DNA of 64,000 nt. It comes from UBA3946 sp002385755 (GTDB taxonomy: Bacteria > Bacillota_I > Bacilli_A > ML615J-28 > CAG-698). The stretch lies in contig JBMNLX010000005.1 in assembly GCA_050953085.1 (NCBI GenBank), positions 1 to 64,000 of the forward strand, in the 5' to 3' direction. The position numbers and the translations under genes were made by a program. This document shows positions 16,454 to 25,054 of this stretch, in pieces. The notes under the pieces are model-generated. The model was given only the letters and a program-made list of their open reading frames with translations. It did no database searches and was not told where the DNA came from. The stretch's first letter is position 1; every line of letters starts with the position of its first letter.

Positions 16454-17607
16454 TATTCAATCAAGCGATTATAAATTACTTTCCCGCCGCGGACGGTTAA
16501 GTAAACGTTTAAATCCTTATCGATTACGGCGAAGTCGGCATCCTTGCCGAATTTGATCGAACCTTTTTGCCCGTCGATTTTCAGAACGCGCGCCGGGTTG
16601 ATCGTCGCCATGTCGACGGCCTCGGTCAAGAAAACGCCGGTAACGTCGATAAAGTTTTTGACGGCCTTGTTCATCGTGAGGTTGCTTCCGGCCAAAACGC
16701 CTGACGCTAACCTGGCTTCTCCCGCTTTCACATAAACATCCTGGCCGCCAAGTTGGTAAACGCCGTCCGATAAATGCTTGGACTCAATCGCGTCGGTTAC
16801 CAACACGATTTTGTCTTTTCCTTTCATTTTATAAAGTATCCTGATCGCTTCCGGCGACACGTGAATCAAATCGGCGATCAACTCGCAATAAAGTTCGTCC
16901 GCCAATAGGCTCGCCCCCAAGACGCCGGCTTCCCGGTGATGCAGACCGCGCATCGCGTTATAAACATGGGTCACCGAGGTAACTCCGGCTTTCACCGCTT
17001 CGAAGACATCTGCGGCGGTGGCGTCGCTATGGCCGATGCTGGCGACGATTCCTTGTTTGACAAGGTATTCGGTAAATTCGCGCCCATTTTCTTCGTAGGC
17101 GAAAGTAACGTGGCGGATATTATTACCGCTCACTTCCTGAAAATATTTCATCGTCTCGATATCGTCGGCAAGAATATATTGCTCGTGTTGCGAGCCCTTG
17201 TATTTTTTGCTGATAAACGGTCCTTCCAGGTGAATCCCCAAAACGGCGGCGCCTTCGTCGTTATCTTGCTCGATATATATTCTTATGTTCTTAAGCGCGG
17301 CGGCGACGTTTTCTTTGGATTGCGTCATGGTCGTCGGCAAGAAACCGGTTACCCCTTCTTGAGCGATTGATTTGGCGATATTGCTTATATCGTCGTAAGT
17401 CGGATACATGGCGTCGGAATGATTGGCGCCGTGAATATGTTTGTCGATAAAACCGGGTATTACGATGTACTTATCGTCCAATTCCAGCAAACCGTCTGCG
17501 TCGGAATCAATCGGTGCGATTTTCTTATTCTCGACCTTAAAACCCGATTTAATAATCCCATCTCCTTCAAAATACACGTATGTGTTTTTAAACCCTTTGA
17601 TCTCCAT
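16453..17607 (-). CDS. nagA: N-acetylglucosamine-6-phosphate deacetylase
   Basis: Removes the acetyl group from GlcNAc-6-phosphate, the step that feeds wall amino sugars into glycolysis or back to UDP-GlcNAc. It is an amidohydrolase-fold metalloenzyme of 384 residues. The metal motif HIHG is at 57-60, HLEGP at 126-130, GHSDA at 192-196, THVYNAM at 213-219, and the catalytic Asp in VTDAI is at 272. No nagB is adjacent, so GlcN-6-P deamination must be encoded elsewhere. A strong AAGGAGGA site precedes the ATG. Confidence 0.94.
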   Translation of the reverse strand: MEIKGFKNTYVYFEGDGIIKSGFKVENKKIAPIDSDADGLLELDDKYIVIPGFIDKHIHGANHSDAMYPTYDDISNIAKSIAQEGVTGFLPTTMTQSKENVAAALKNIRIYIEQDNDEGAAVLGIHLEGPFISKKYKGSQHEQYILADDIETMKYFQEVSGNNIRHVTFAYEENGREFTEYLVKQGIVASIGHSDATAADVFEAVKAGVTSVTHVYNAMRGLHHREAGVLGASLLADELYCELIADLIHVSPEAIRILYKMKGKDKIVLVTDAIESKHLSDGVYQLGGQDVYVKAGEARLASGVLAGSNLTMNKAVKNFIDVTGVFLTEAVDMATINPARVLKIDGQKGSIKFGKDADFAVIDKDLNVYLTVRGGKVIYNRLIE

Positions 17608-17677
17608 TCTTATTCCTCCTTACAACTATATTATACTACTTTTGGCAAATATTTGTTTGATTTTGCTTATGCAAGGG

Positions 17678-19279
17678 TCAAAACTGGCCGATTATATCGT
17701 TGAATGTTACAAAAATCATGAAGCCGATAAGCAATAGCATCGTGATCGTTATAAGCGCCGTCTCGATTTTTTGGTTAGGTTTTTTGCCGGTTATCGCCTC
17801 GTAGCCAAGGAAAACCAATCGGCCGCCGTCCAGGGCCGGAATCGGCAGTAAATTAAACAACCCGAGATTCACGCTTAAGAGTCCCATAAGCACCAGGACG
17901 CTCACTAATCCTTGTTTTACGACCGAGCCGATAATAACCGCGATTCCAACCGGCCCGGAAAAAGCTTTAACGGTGACGCTTTTATCCCTGAACAAAAGAT
18001 AAAAAGAGTCGATTATCGCGGTGAAGGACTTAGCGGTCTGCTTACCGCTATAAACAAGGCTTTTTGCCAGGCTGAATTTGTATCCGGGACTCACGCCCAT
18101 GCTGACGTCGACGACCGGTTCGCCGGCCGCGATTCTTTCCATAATCATTTTGCTGAGCGGTCGAACCTTAATTTCCTTCACTTCCCCGTCTCTAATAATC
18201 TCCAGGGTCACTCTTTCTTTCGGATCCTCGCCGGAAAAATCAGCTAACTCGCGATACATTTTCGCAAGTTCCAAATGATTTACTCCGTTAATCTTTGTTA
18301 TGATATCGCCGATCTGAAGTTCCTTGATGTCGGCCATGCCCTTTGTATCCCGCTTATCCAACTGCGTTATTTTAATGCCCCACTCGTCGAATTTACCGAT
18401 CGCGTAAATATTATACATCATGATATTCGGCTCGATAAGGACGGTGTTTTTGACCCCGTCGCGCAAATACGTTGCTTCGATTGTAGTTGCCAAGCCCGCC
18501 TCTGTGTATTGATCCATAAAGCCCGATATATCGGACCATTCCTGCGTTTCAACATATAACTCCCCGGCCCTAAGTTCGATAATAACGTCCCCGCTTCGCA
18601 AGCCGGCTGCATAAGCGGGCGTCGGATTGCTCTCGTCCATTCCCGCGAATGTGACTTTCGTTTCCGCGTAATTGGGAAAACCCTGAATCAACCCGGCGAT
18701 GAAGAAAACTACTAAAGCCAGTAGAAAATTCATCAAGGGCCCGCCGAACATCACCATCGCCCTTTGCCTTTTGTTTTTAGAGCCGAGCGTCCTGTTATAT
18801 GGCGCGATCTGCAGTTCCGTTTTCTTATAATATATTAAAGCCTGGGGATCGACCTTGTAACGGACCACTTGACCGTTTTCGTCGACATCCATATATAAAT
18901 TCCCCGTTTCATCCTTGTCGTAGATATCATAACCGACAATCGAATACTCGGGATACTTAATTTCCTTATTATCAACGTCAAGATAAAAACCCTTGATAAC
19001 GCCGTTTTCGATCCGCAGTTTCATGCGCGATATATTGGCGAAAGGATCGCCTTCGAATTCCTCCCCGGCTATGGCGCAAAAACCGCCGATCGGGAAGGCG
19101 CGCAAACTATAAACCGTTTCGCCCTTTTTCTTTTTAAGAAGCTGAGGGCCCATTCCAAAAGCATATTCGCGCACCAAAATCCCGGCGCGCTTTGCGAAAA
19201 TATAGTGTCCGAACTCATGAACGGCGATAATGAGCCCTAGGATAAAAACAAAACCTAATATTGTATATAATACGGTCAT
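17678..19279 (-). CDS. rseP: Site-2 intramembrane metalloprotease RseP/RasP
   Basis: Zinc protease that cuts transmembrane segments, such as anti-sigma factors and signal-peptide remnants. The 533 residues are longer than B. subtilis RasP (about 420). The zinc motif HEFGH is at 21-25 in the first helix and LDGGR is near the C-terminus. Between them lie a ~70-residue insert after the first helix, as in RasP, and two PDZ-like regions (one around AYAAGLRSGDVI, one around IKELQIGDIITKING), where RasP has one. The start overlaps the dxr stop by four bases (ATGA). Last gene of the uppS-cdsA-dxr-rseP operon, the same order as in B. subtilis. Confidence 0.93.
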   Translation of the reverse strand: MTVLYTILGFVFILGLIIAVHEFGHYIFAKRAGILVREYAFGMGPQLLKKKKGETVYSLRAFPIGGFCAIAGEEFEGDPFANISRMKLRIENGVIKGFYLDVDNKEIKYPEYSIVGYDIYDKDETGNLYMDVDENGQVVRYKVDPQALIYYKKTELQIAPYNRTLGSKNKRQRAMVMFGGPLMNFLLALVVFFIAGLIQGFPNYAETKVTFAGMDESNPTPAYAAGLRSGDVIIELRAGELYVETQEWSDISGFMDQYTEAGLATTIEATYLRDGVKNTVLIEPNIMMYNIYAIGKFDEWGIKITQLDKRDTKGMADIKELQIGDIITKINGVNHLELAKMYRELADFSGEDPKERVTLEIIRDGEVKEIKVRPLSKMIMERIAAGEPVVDVSMGVSPGYKFSLAKSLVYSGKQTAKSFTAIIDSFYLLFRDKSVTVKAFSGPVGIAVIIGSVVKQGLVSVLVLMGLLSVNLGLFNLLPIPALDGGRLVFLGYEAITGKKPNQKIETALITITMLLLIGFMIFVTFNDIIGQF

Positions 19280-20427
19280 TTAACCCACCTCTGGTTTAAA
19301 ATTTTACTTTTCACTTCCCGGTCAACGCGCAAAACGGTATCAAGCGTCGGATTTTCAACATTGCGTTCGTCCGCGACCGCTTTCTCCACGATTGTTTCAA
19401 TATCTAAAAACGCGATCCTACCGTTTAAAAACAACTCTACCGCCGCCTCGTTGGCCGCGTTGTAAACCGCCGGCATTATCCCGCCCGCTTTTCCAACTTC
19501 ATAAGCCAAATCCAAAAGCGGGTAACGGTTATAATCCATTTTGTAAAAATGCAGCTTATTGAGATCTTCAAGACGCAATTCGGGGTATTCGTTTTCGACG
19601 CGCTCGGGATAAAAGAGCGCGTACTGGATCGGGATCCGCATGTCGGGAAGAGAAAGTTGCGCGATTACGCTTCTGTCCCGAAATTCAACCAACGAATGAA
19701 CGGCGCTTTCCGGATGAAGCAATGTCTCGATTCGATCGTATTCCACCCCGAAAAGGTGATGAGCCTCGATAATTTCCAAACCTTTATTAGCCATGGTGGC
19801 GCTGTCAACGGTAATTTTCGCGCCCATCCGCCAGTTGGGATGACGCAAGGCGTCCTCAACGCCGACATCCTTTAACTCCGCGCGCGTAAGCGAACGGAAC
19901 GCTCCCCCCGAGGCCGTGAGAATAATTCTGGAGATCTCTTCCCGTTTCCCGCTTTTAAGGCATTGAAACACGCCGCTGTGCTCGCTGTCAATCGGCAGCA
20001 GCGTGACGCCCGCTTCCCTGACCATGGGCATGATAATCTCCCCCGCCACAACCAAAGTTTCCTTGTTGGCGAGGAGAATATTCCTGCGTTTTTTTATCGC
20101 TGCGACTGTGGGGCGCAGGCCTGCCGATCCGACGACGGCATTGACAAGATATCCGTCGTCCCCGCCATGGGTCGCGGCTTCGAGAAGACCTTCCTCGCCG
20201 AATCCAAATTTTACTCTGGGAAACTCGCCCTTGAGCGCGACCATGTCGGCATACTCGCCCACGGCCACATATTCCGGCTTAAACTCGGCGATAATCTCCC
20301 GGCCTAATTTCAAGTTTTTATTAAACGATATCGACTCTACCTTAAAGCCGGGCCGGCCTCTAATTATTTCCAACACCTGACGACCGATTGACCCGGTCGC
20401 GCCCAATAAATATATCTTTTTCATCAT
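19276..20427 (-). CDS. dxr: 1-deoxy-D-xylulose 5-phosphate reductoisomerase
   Basis: Second enzyme of the MEP isoprenoid pathway; converts DXP to MEP with NADPH. The 383 residues fit the family. The nucleotide motif GATGSIG is at 9-15, ALANKETLVVAG-like and DSEHSGVFQ blocks follow, and HPNWRMGAKITVDSATMANKGLE is readable in part as the metal and substrate region. The start was set at 20427 because its ATG overlaps the cdsA TGA (ATGA), which gives coupled translation; a longer reading to 20478 would run into cdsA. It supplies isoprenoids for UppS in the same operon. Confidence 0.95.
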   Translation of the reverse strand: MMKKIYLLGATGSIGRQVLEIIRGRPGFKVESISFNKNLKLGREIIAEFKPEYVAVGEYADMVALKGEFPRVKFGFGEEGLLEAATHGGDDGYLVNAVVGSAGLRPTVAAIKKRRNILLANKETLVVAGEIIMPMVREAGVTLLPIDSEHSGVFQCLKSGKREEISRIILTASGGAFRSLTRAELKDVGVEDALRHPNWRMGAKITVDSATMANKGLEIIEAHHLFGVEYDRIETLLHPESAVHSLVEFRDRSVIAQLSLPDMRIPIQYALFYPERVENEYPELRLEDLNKLHFYKMDYNRYPLLDLAYEVGKAGGIMPAVYNAANEAAVELFLNGRIAFLDIETIVEKAVADERNVENPTLDTVLRVDREVKSKILNQRWVK

Positions 20428-21362
20428 TTCGCCCAAATAATAAATAATTGTAATACCTGAACCATTATGTAAAAACATGCTCCCGAAAACAATAGACTGT
20501 CAAAACGGTCGAGGACCCCGCCATGGCCGGGGAATATTTTCCCGAAGTCTTTTATATCATATGTCCGCTTCATCTTGGAGGCGACCAAATCGCCGACCTG
20601 AACGGTAAAGGCCAAGATTAGCGAAAATACAAAGGCGATGGCGATCGCGATCAAGGTTTCCTTGGCGTCCCCGGGAATATAAATCCTAAATAAAAAAACA
20701 CAAATCACGCCGGTGATGCTCCCGGCGATTAACCCGCCCAACGCGCCCTCGACGGTTTTTTTCGGGCTGATATCAGGGCATAGTTTTCTTTTGCCCCACT
20801 TGCTGCCAATGAGATAGGCGAAAGAATCGGTGGCGATTGTTATCGCGTAAAGGTAACCGAAACTCCTGCCTCCCTTTACGATTAAATCCACCCGGGCCGG
20901 CTCCATGGGCGTCAAATACCTGATGCTGATGACATAACCGAATATCAACCCTGTATAACACAGAGCGATAACGCAACTAGCGAAATCGTGCGCGGTGGAA
21001 TTTTTCGTAAATATCACGATAATAATCGATATCACGACAAAAGCGATAAACACTACCGACACCAAAAAATGATAGATAAAGTTCTCGTATGTATCGCTCG
21101 CGATGTCTAAACCGCGTGTCGTGGAAAAGTAGACGACATAAGTCAGGATTCCCGAAAAGACGGGAATAATATATTTCAACCGCGACAGCGACGGCGACTT
21201 TTTCGCAAACATGCTCATCATCTCGTGCGCGGCAGTGACGCTTAAGAAAATTCCGACTAGCAAAAAACCAATCTCGGCAATCTTGTGATTAATAACGATA
21301 AGCGGGATAATAACGGCCAGTAACGCTGCCCCGGTTATAATTCGTGTTTTTAGTGATTTCAT
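20424..21362 (-). CDS. cdsA: Phosphatidate cytidylyltransferase
   Basis: Makes CDP-diacylglycerol from phosphatidate and CTP, the branch point for membrane phospholipids; PgsA, encoded at 57.5 kb, uses the product. The 312 residues hold about eight membrane segments. The C-terminal family signature is clear: SKMKRTYDIKDFGKIFPGHG followed by GVLDRFDS. Both ends overlap the neighbouring genes by four bases, so uppS, cdsA and dxr are translationally coupled. Confidence 0.94.
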   Translation of the reverse strand: MKSLKTRIITGAALLAVIIPLIVINHKIAEIGFLLVGIFLSVTAAHEMMSMFAKKSPSLSRLKYIIPVFSGILTYVVYFSTTRGLDIASDTYENFIYHFLVSVVFIAFVVISIIIVIFTKNSTAHDFASCVIALCYTGLIFGYVISIRYLTPMEPARVDLIVKGGRSFGYLYAITIATDSFAYLIGSKWGKRKLCPDISPKKTVEGALGGLIAGSITGVICVFLFRIYIPGDAKETLIAIAIAFVFSLILAFTVQVGDLVASKMKRTYDIKDFGKIFPGHGGVLDRFDSLLFSGACFYIMVQVLQLFIIWAK

Positions 21363-22066
21363 TTTATTCCTCCGTACCTGCGATCGCGATTGCTGTATTC
21401 CTTTAGCGCTTTAAGAAATTGGGTTTTGTTAAAGTCCGGCCAGAGAGTTTTTGTAAAATAGAGTTCGCTATATGAAAGCTTCCACAATAAAAAATTGCTG
21501 ATGCGTTTCTGACCGCTTGTTCTGATCAACAAATCAACGTCCGGCATATCCTTGGTATATAGATACCGCTCAAATTTTTCCTCGTCGACTTCCGCGACGC
21601 CTTCGTCAATAACGCGGTTTACCGCCTGGATGATATCGGCTTTCCCGCCGTAATTTAAAGCGACAATAAAAATCATGCCATCGTTTTCGGCGGTTTCCTT
21701 TTCATATTTATCAATCGTCTTTTGCAAATCTTCCGGCAGGCGGCTCCGGTCGCCAATACAGGCAAAACGGATATTGTGCTTGTGAATATCTGTTTCGTTC
21801 GCGCGCATAAATTCAGCCGGCAACTTCATCAAATAATCCACTTCCTCCCGCGGTCGGGACCAGTTTTCGGTGCTGAAAGCAAAAACCGTCAAATACTTAA
21901 TGCCGATCTTGCTGGCGAAAAGCGCGACGTTTTTTAATGCCCGCGCCCCCTGGCGATGCCCGAAATTACGGGGAAGGCCGCGTTTTTTCGCCCAAGTACC
22001 GTTACCGTCCATAATAATCGCGACGTGCCTGGGCAAGGTTTTTATGCCTGCGTTAGCTAGTTTCAT
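21359..22066 (-). CDS. uppS: Undecaprenyl diphosphate synthase
   Basis: Condenses eight isopentenyl diphosphates onto farnesyl diphosphate to make the C55 lipid carrier of wall synthesis. The 235 residues include MDGNGTWAKKRG (catalytic Asp20), FSTENWSRP and RTSGQKRISNFLLWKLSYSE, with the usual substrate-binding Arg residues. It heads the uppS-cdsA-dxr-rseP operon. The 197-base upstream gap holds a 26-bp tandem duplication and a TATAAT on the minus strand near 22085-22095, but no good -35 box. Confidence 0.95.
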   Translation of the reverse strand: MKLANAGIKTLPRHVAIIMDGNGTWAKKRGLPRNFGHRQGARALKNVALFASKIGIKYLTVFAFSTENWSRPREEVDYLMKLPAEFMRANETDIHKHNIRFACIGDRSRLPEDLQKTIDKYEKETAENDGMIFIVALNYGGKADIIQAVNRVIDEGVAEVDEEKFERYLYTKDMPDVDLLIRTSGQKRISNFLLWKLSYSELYFTKTLWPDFNKTQFLKALKEYSNRDRRYGGIK

Positions 22067-22118
22067 ATCAAATCTCCGATATTATATTATACACTAATCA
22101 TAGTCTTTTTTCTATAAC

Positions 22119-22170
22119 AATATTTTATACGGAATAGACATTCAAATATTTTATACGGAATAGACATTCA
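22119..22170. repeat. Perfect 26-bp tandem duplication upstream of uppS
   Basis: Two identical head-to-tail copies, 22119-22144 and 22145-22170, each beginning AATATTTTATACGG. A short third echo (TATACGGAATCG) lies at about 22201-22212. It is in the gap between uppS and the rubrerythrin terminator, which otherwise holds no gene. Confidence 0.9.
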
Positions 22171-22225
22171 TATTACATATGTATAAAAAGCGCGGGAAAA
22201 TATACGGAATCGTTTCAAACCATAA

Positions 22226-22253
22226 TAAAAAATCCGCATTTGCAAATGCGGAT
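22226..22253 (-). terminator. Terminator of the rubrerythrin gene
   Basis: An 11-bp perfect stem ATCCGCATTTG/CAAATGCGGAT (22232-22242 with 22243-22253), followed by U on the minus strand. Confidence 0.85.
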
Positions 22254-22263
22254 AAACGGTCTT

Positions 22264-22803
22264 CTAATAGTCTTGAACGTGAAGCTGGAAATAGGCCTGC
22301 GGATGTTCGCATACGGGACAAACCTTTGGCGCGGTCCGGCCGGTATGGAGATGCCCGCAATTGTTGCAAATCCAAACAGTCTGTTCGTCTTCCCTTTCAA
22401 AAACTTGATTGTTCTCAACGTTTGCCAGCAAGACGCGATAACGTTCCTCATGAGCTTTTTCAACTTTCGCAACGCCTTCGAATAGTTTCGCAATCCTATT
22501 GAAACCTTCCTCGCGAGCCACCTCGGCAAATTCCGCGTACATTTCCGCCCATTCATAATGCTCTCCCGCCGCGGCGTCGAGAAGGTTCTCGGCCGTCGAG
22601 GGTATCCCGTTATTAAGCAGTTTAAACCAAAGTTTCGCGTGTTCTTTTTCGTTTTCCGCGGTCTCTTGAAAGATGTTGGCGATTTGCACAAACCCTTCCT
22701 TTTTTGCCTGCGAGGCATAGAAAGTGTATTTCGTCCGCGCTTGCGCCTCGCCCGCGAAAGCCGTCATCAAATTTTTTTCCGTTTTTGTTCCTTTAATGTC
22801 CAT
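22264..22803 (-). CDS. rbr: Rubrerythrin
   Basis: Non-haem diiron peroxidase that detoxifies hydrogen peroxide in anaerobes and microaerophiles. The 179 residues have the ferritin-like four-helix domain with the ligand pairs E52xxH55 and E115xxH118 and Glu19, then a rubredoxin-like C-terminal domain with C146xxC149 and C162xxC165. It lies between frr and uppS, inside the block that in B. subtilis runs frr-uppS without interruption. It has its own terminator and likely reads on from frr, as only 31 bases separate them. Confidence 0.95.
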   Translation of the reverse strand: MDIKGTKTEKNLMTAFAGEAQARTKYTFYASQAKKEGFVQIANIFQETAENEKEHAKLWFKLLNNGIPSTAENLLDAAAGEHYEWAEMYAEFAEVAREEGFNRIAKLFEGVAKVEKAHEERYRVLLANVENNQVFEREDEQTVWICNNCGHLHTGRTAPKVCPVCEHPQAYFQLHVQDY

Positions 22804-22834
22804 GATTATCCTCCTGAATAATTTTGCTCCGTGT

Positions 22835-23392
22835 TTATATTTCCATTATCGCTTTTTCTTTATCTTTCACGATATCGTCAATTTTAGCCGTAAACTTGTC
22901 GGTCAATTTTTGAATATTCTCGCTTTCCTTCTTTAAATCATCTTCGGTGATTTGCGCTTCTTTTTCGTATTTCTTTATTTGTTCCATCAAATCGCGGCGT
23001 ATGTTGCGAATCATGACTTTATAGTTTTCGCCTAAGGACCTTACTTCCTTAACCAAGTCTTTTCTTCTTTGCTCGGTAAGCGGCGGAAAATTAATCCGGA
23101 TAACATTGCCGTCGTTTACGGGAACTAAATTCAGGTCAGCAAGTTGAATGGCCTTCTCAATATCCTTAAGGGCGGTGCGGTCATAAGGCTTGATCATCAA
23201 AGTTTGCGCTTCCGGAACGGAAATCGAGGAAATTTGATTAATCGGCGTGCTGACGCCGTAATAATCGATAGCCACGTTGTTCAAAATTGCCGGATTGGCG
23301 CGGCTTGTTCTGATCAAACTCAAATCTTTCTCTAAAACAGCGATAGTTTTATTCATTCGCTCTTCGCCTAAAGCAATAATGTCTTGGGGCAT
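22835..23392 (-). CDS. frr: Ribosome recycling factor
   Basis: Releases ribosomes from mRNA after termination together with EF-G. The 185 residues match the family length exactly, with RTSRANPAILNNV, the basic RINFPPLTEQRRKDLVK segment and the long coiled-coil helices. The ATG has a GGAG site. It is 15 bases after pyrH in the order rpsB-tsf-pyrH-frr that most bacteria share. Confidence 0.97.
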   Translation of the reverse strand: MPQDIIALGEERMNKTIAVLEKDLSLIRTSRANPAILNNVAIDYYGVSTPINQISSISVPEAQTLMIKPYDRTALKDIEKAIQLADLNLVPVNDGNVIRINFPPLTEQRRKDLVKEVRSLGENYKVMIRNIRRDLMEQIKKYEKEAQITEDDLKKESENIQKLTDKFTAKIDDIVKDKEKAIMEI

Positions 23393-23407
23393 TTTTATTC
23401 TCCTTTC

Positions 23408-24133
23408 CTATTTTTGATATTTATTCGTGATTAACGTGCCGATGGAGAAATCATCGACGGCGCGCGCGATATTGCCTTTTACGTTCATATCGAAAACAAA
23501 AATATCAATATCGTTTTCCTTGCATAGGGTCGCCGCCGTTAGGTCCATGACGTTGAGATGTTTTTCAAGAACTTCCAGATGGGTTAAGATCGTATATTTT
23601 TTGGCGCCGTTATTGCCGCGGGGATCGGAGTCATAAACGCCATCCACGCCGTTTTTCGCCATCAAAATCAAGCTTGCGCCCAATTCGGCGCTTCGCAAAG
23701 CCGCGGTGGTGTCAGTCGTAAAGAAAGGAATCCCGTTGCCGCCGCCAAAAATTACAATCCGGCCTTTGGATAGATGCGACAAGGCTTTCCTCCTGATATA
23801 CGGCTCGGCCACGGCCGGGATATGCAGCGAAGTCATAGCCCTCGTTTCCAAGCCTAACTTTTCCAAAGCGTTTTGCAAGGCGAGCGCGTTAAGAATGGTC
23901 GCGAGCATTCCCATATAATCGGCGCTGGAACGATCCATGCCGGAATCATACACGTCCCTTCCCCGCCAAATATTACCGGCCCCGACAACGATGGAAAGCT
24001 CGATGTCGCCCAAATCATACAAAGCTTTGATCTCTTCGGCAATCTCGTTTACTTTGACGTGGGAAATTCCGATTTTTTGTTCGCCGGCCAATGCTTGGCC
24101 GCTAAGTTTCAATACGATTCTGCGTTTATTCAC
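23408..24133 (-). CDS. pyrH: UMP kinase
   Basis: Phosphorylates UMP to UDP in pyrimidine nucleotide synthesis; hexameric, of the amino-acid-kinase fold, unlike other NMP kinases. The 241 residues show KLSGQALAG at the N-terminus, VVGAGNIWRG, DYMGMLAT and the phosphate-binding GGGNGIPFFTTDTTAALRS region in part. Ribosome site GGAGG. A hairpin terminator separates it from tsf, so it may have some independent expression. Confidence 0.97.
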   Translation of the reverse strand: MNKRRIVLKLSGQALAGEQKIGISHVKVNEIAEEIKALYDLGDIELSIVVGAGNIWRGRDVYDSGMDRSSADYMGMLATILNALALQNALEKLGLETRAMTSLHIPAVAEPYIRRKALSHLSKGRIVIFGGGNGIPFFTTDTTAALRSAELGASLILMAKNGVDGVYDSDPRGNNGAKKYTILTHLEVLEKHLNVMDLTAATLCKENDIDIFVFDMNVKGNIARAVDDFSIGTLITNKYQK

Positions 24134-24150
24134 TAAGTCCTCCCGTTTTA

Positions 24151-24180
24151 CAAAAAGGCACTCATACCAATAGTGCCTCT
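24151..24180 (-). terminator. Terminator between tsf and pyrH
   Basis: Stem AGGCACT/AGTGCCT (24156-24162 with 24172-24178), with U5 after it on the minus strand. It probably lowers read-through from rpsB-tsf into pyrH-frr. Confidence 0.75.
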
Positions 24181-24199
24181 TCTATTTATATACGTAAGT

Positions 24200-25054
24200 C
24201 TAATTATCGGACGCGTTATCATCATTATTCTTTTCGACGCCCTCGCCAACTTCAAAACGCACGTACTTAAGGACGGCGCCGTTATTGGCTTTAAGATAGT
24301 CGCCGACTGTTTGATCGGGGTTTTTCACAAATTGCTGTTCGACAAGGCAAACGGTTTTAAAATACTTTTGGATTTTGCCTTCGACGATCCGGTCGACGAT
24401 TTTTTCCGGTTTCCCTTCGTTAAGGGTTTCTTTCCGCAATATTTCTCTTTCTTTGTCCAGGTCGTCGGGATTGATGGAATCGCGATTCAAATACAGGGGA
24501 TTCATCGCGGCGACATGCATGCAAACGTCTTTGGCAACCAACTCGTCGCCGCCTTCAAGAACGTCAACGACTACGATTTTACCGTTCATATGATTATATG
24601 AACCAAATATTTGCTCGTCAGTTTTTTCAAGAACGCTCACGCGACGCAATACTATATTCTCGCCAATTGTGGCCGTGGCGTTTATTAATAAATCCCTAAC
24701 GGTGCCGTTTCCCGTGTCCGCGTTTAATCCCGATTCGACATCGTTGGCGCCGCTCGTTAAAAGGGCTTTGCCGACGGTTTGGACAAGTTCTTGGAATTCT
24801 TTCGTTTTCATGACAAAATCGGTCTCGCAGTTCACTTCAAATAAAACAGCCTTGTTGCCATCGACCACATAATCGCACATTCCTTCAGCCGCGATTCGAT
24901 GCGCCTTTTTCTGGGCTTTTAAAATACCGTTTTCCCGCAGCCAAACGACGGCTTTTTCAAGATCGCCTTCGGTTGCGACTAAAGCCTTTTTGCAGTCCAT
25001 CATGCCGGCTCCGGTTTTTTCTCTTAATTCTTTTACTAAACTCGCACTAATCAT
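24200..25054 (-). CDS. tsf: Elongation factor Ts
   Basis: Nucleotide-exchange factor for EF-Tu. The 284 residues start with the UBA-like domain (LVKELREKTGAGMMDCKKAL) and include the exchange core with NCETDFV at about 78-84. The start at 25054 has AAGGAGG seven bases upstream; the longer reading to 25147 lies in the rpsB gene in another frame and is rejected. Its ATG overlaps the end of rpsB by eight bases, so the ribosome site lies inside the rpsB tail. Confidence 0.96.
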   Translation of the reverse strand: MISASLVKELREKTGAGMMDCKKALVATEGDLEKAVVWLRENGILKAQKKAHRIAAEGMCDYVVDGNKAVLFEVNCETDFVMKTKEFQELVQTVGKALLTSGANDVESGLNADTGNGTVRDLLINATATIGENIVLRRVSVLEKTDEQIFGSYNHMNGKIVVVDVLEGGDELVAKDVCMHVAAMNPLYLNRDSINPDDLDKEREILRKETLNEGKPEKIVDRIVEGKIQKYFKTVCLVEQQFVKNPDQTVGDYLKANNGAVLKYVRFEVGEGVEKNNDDNASDN

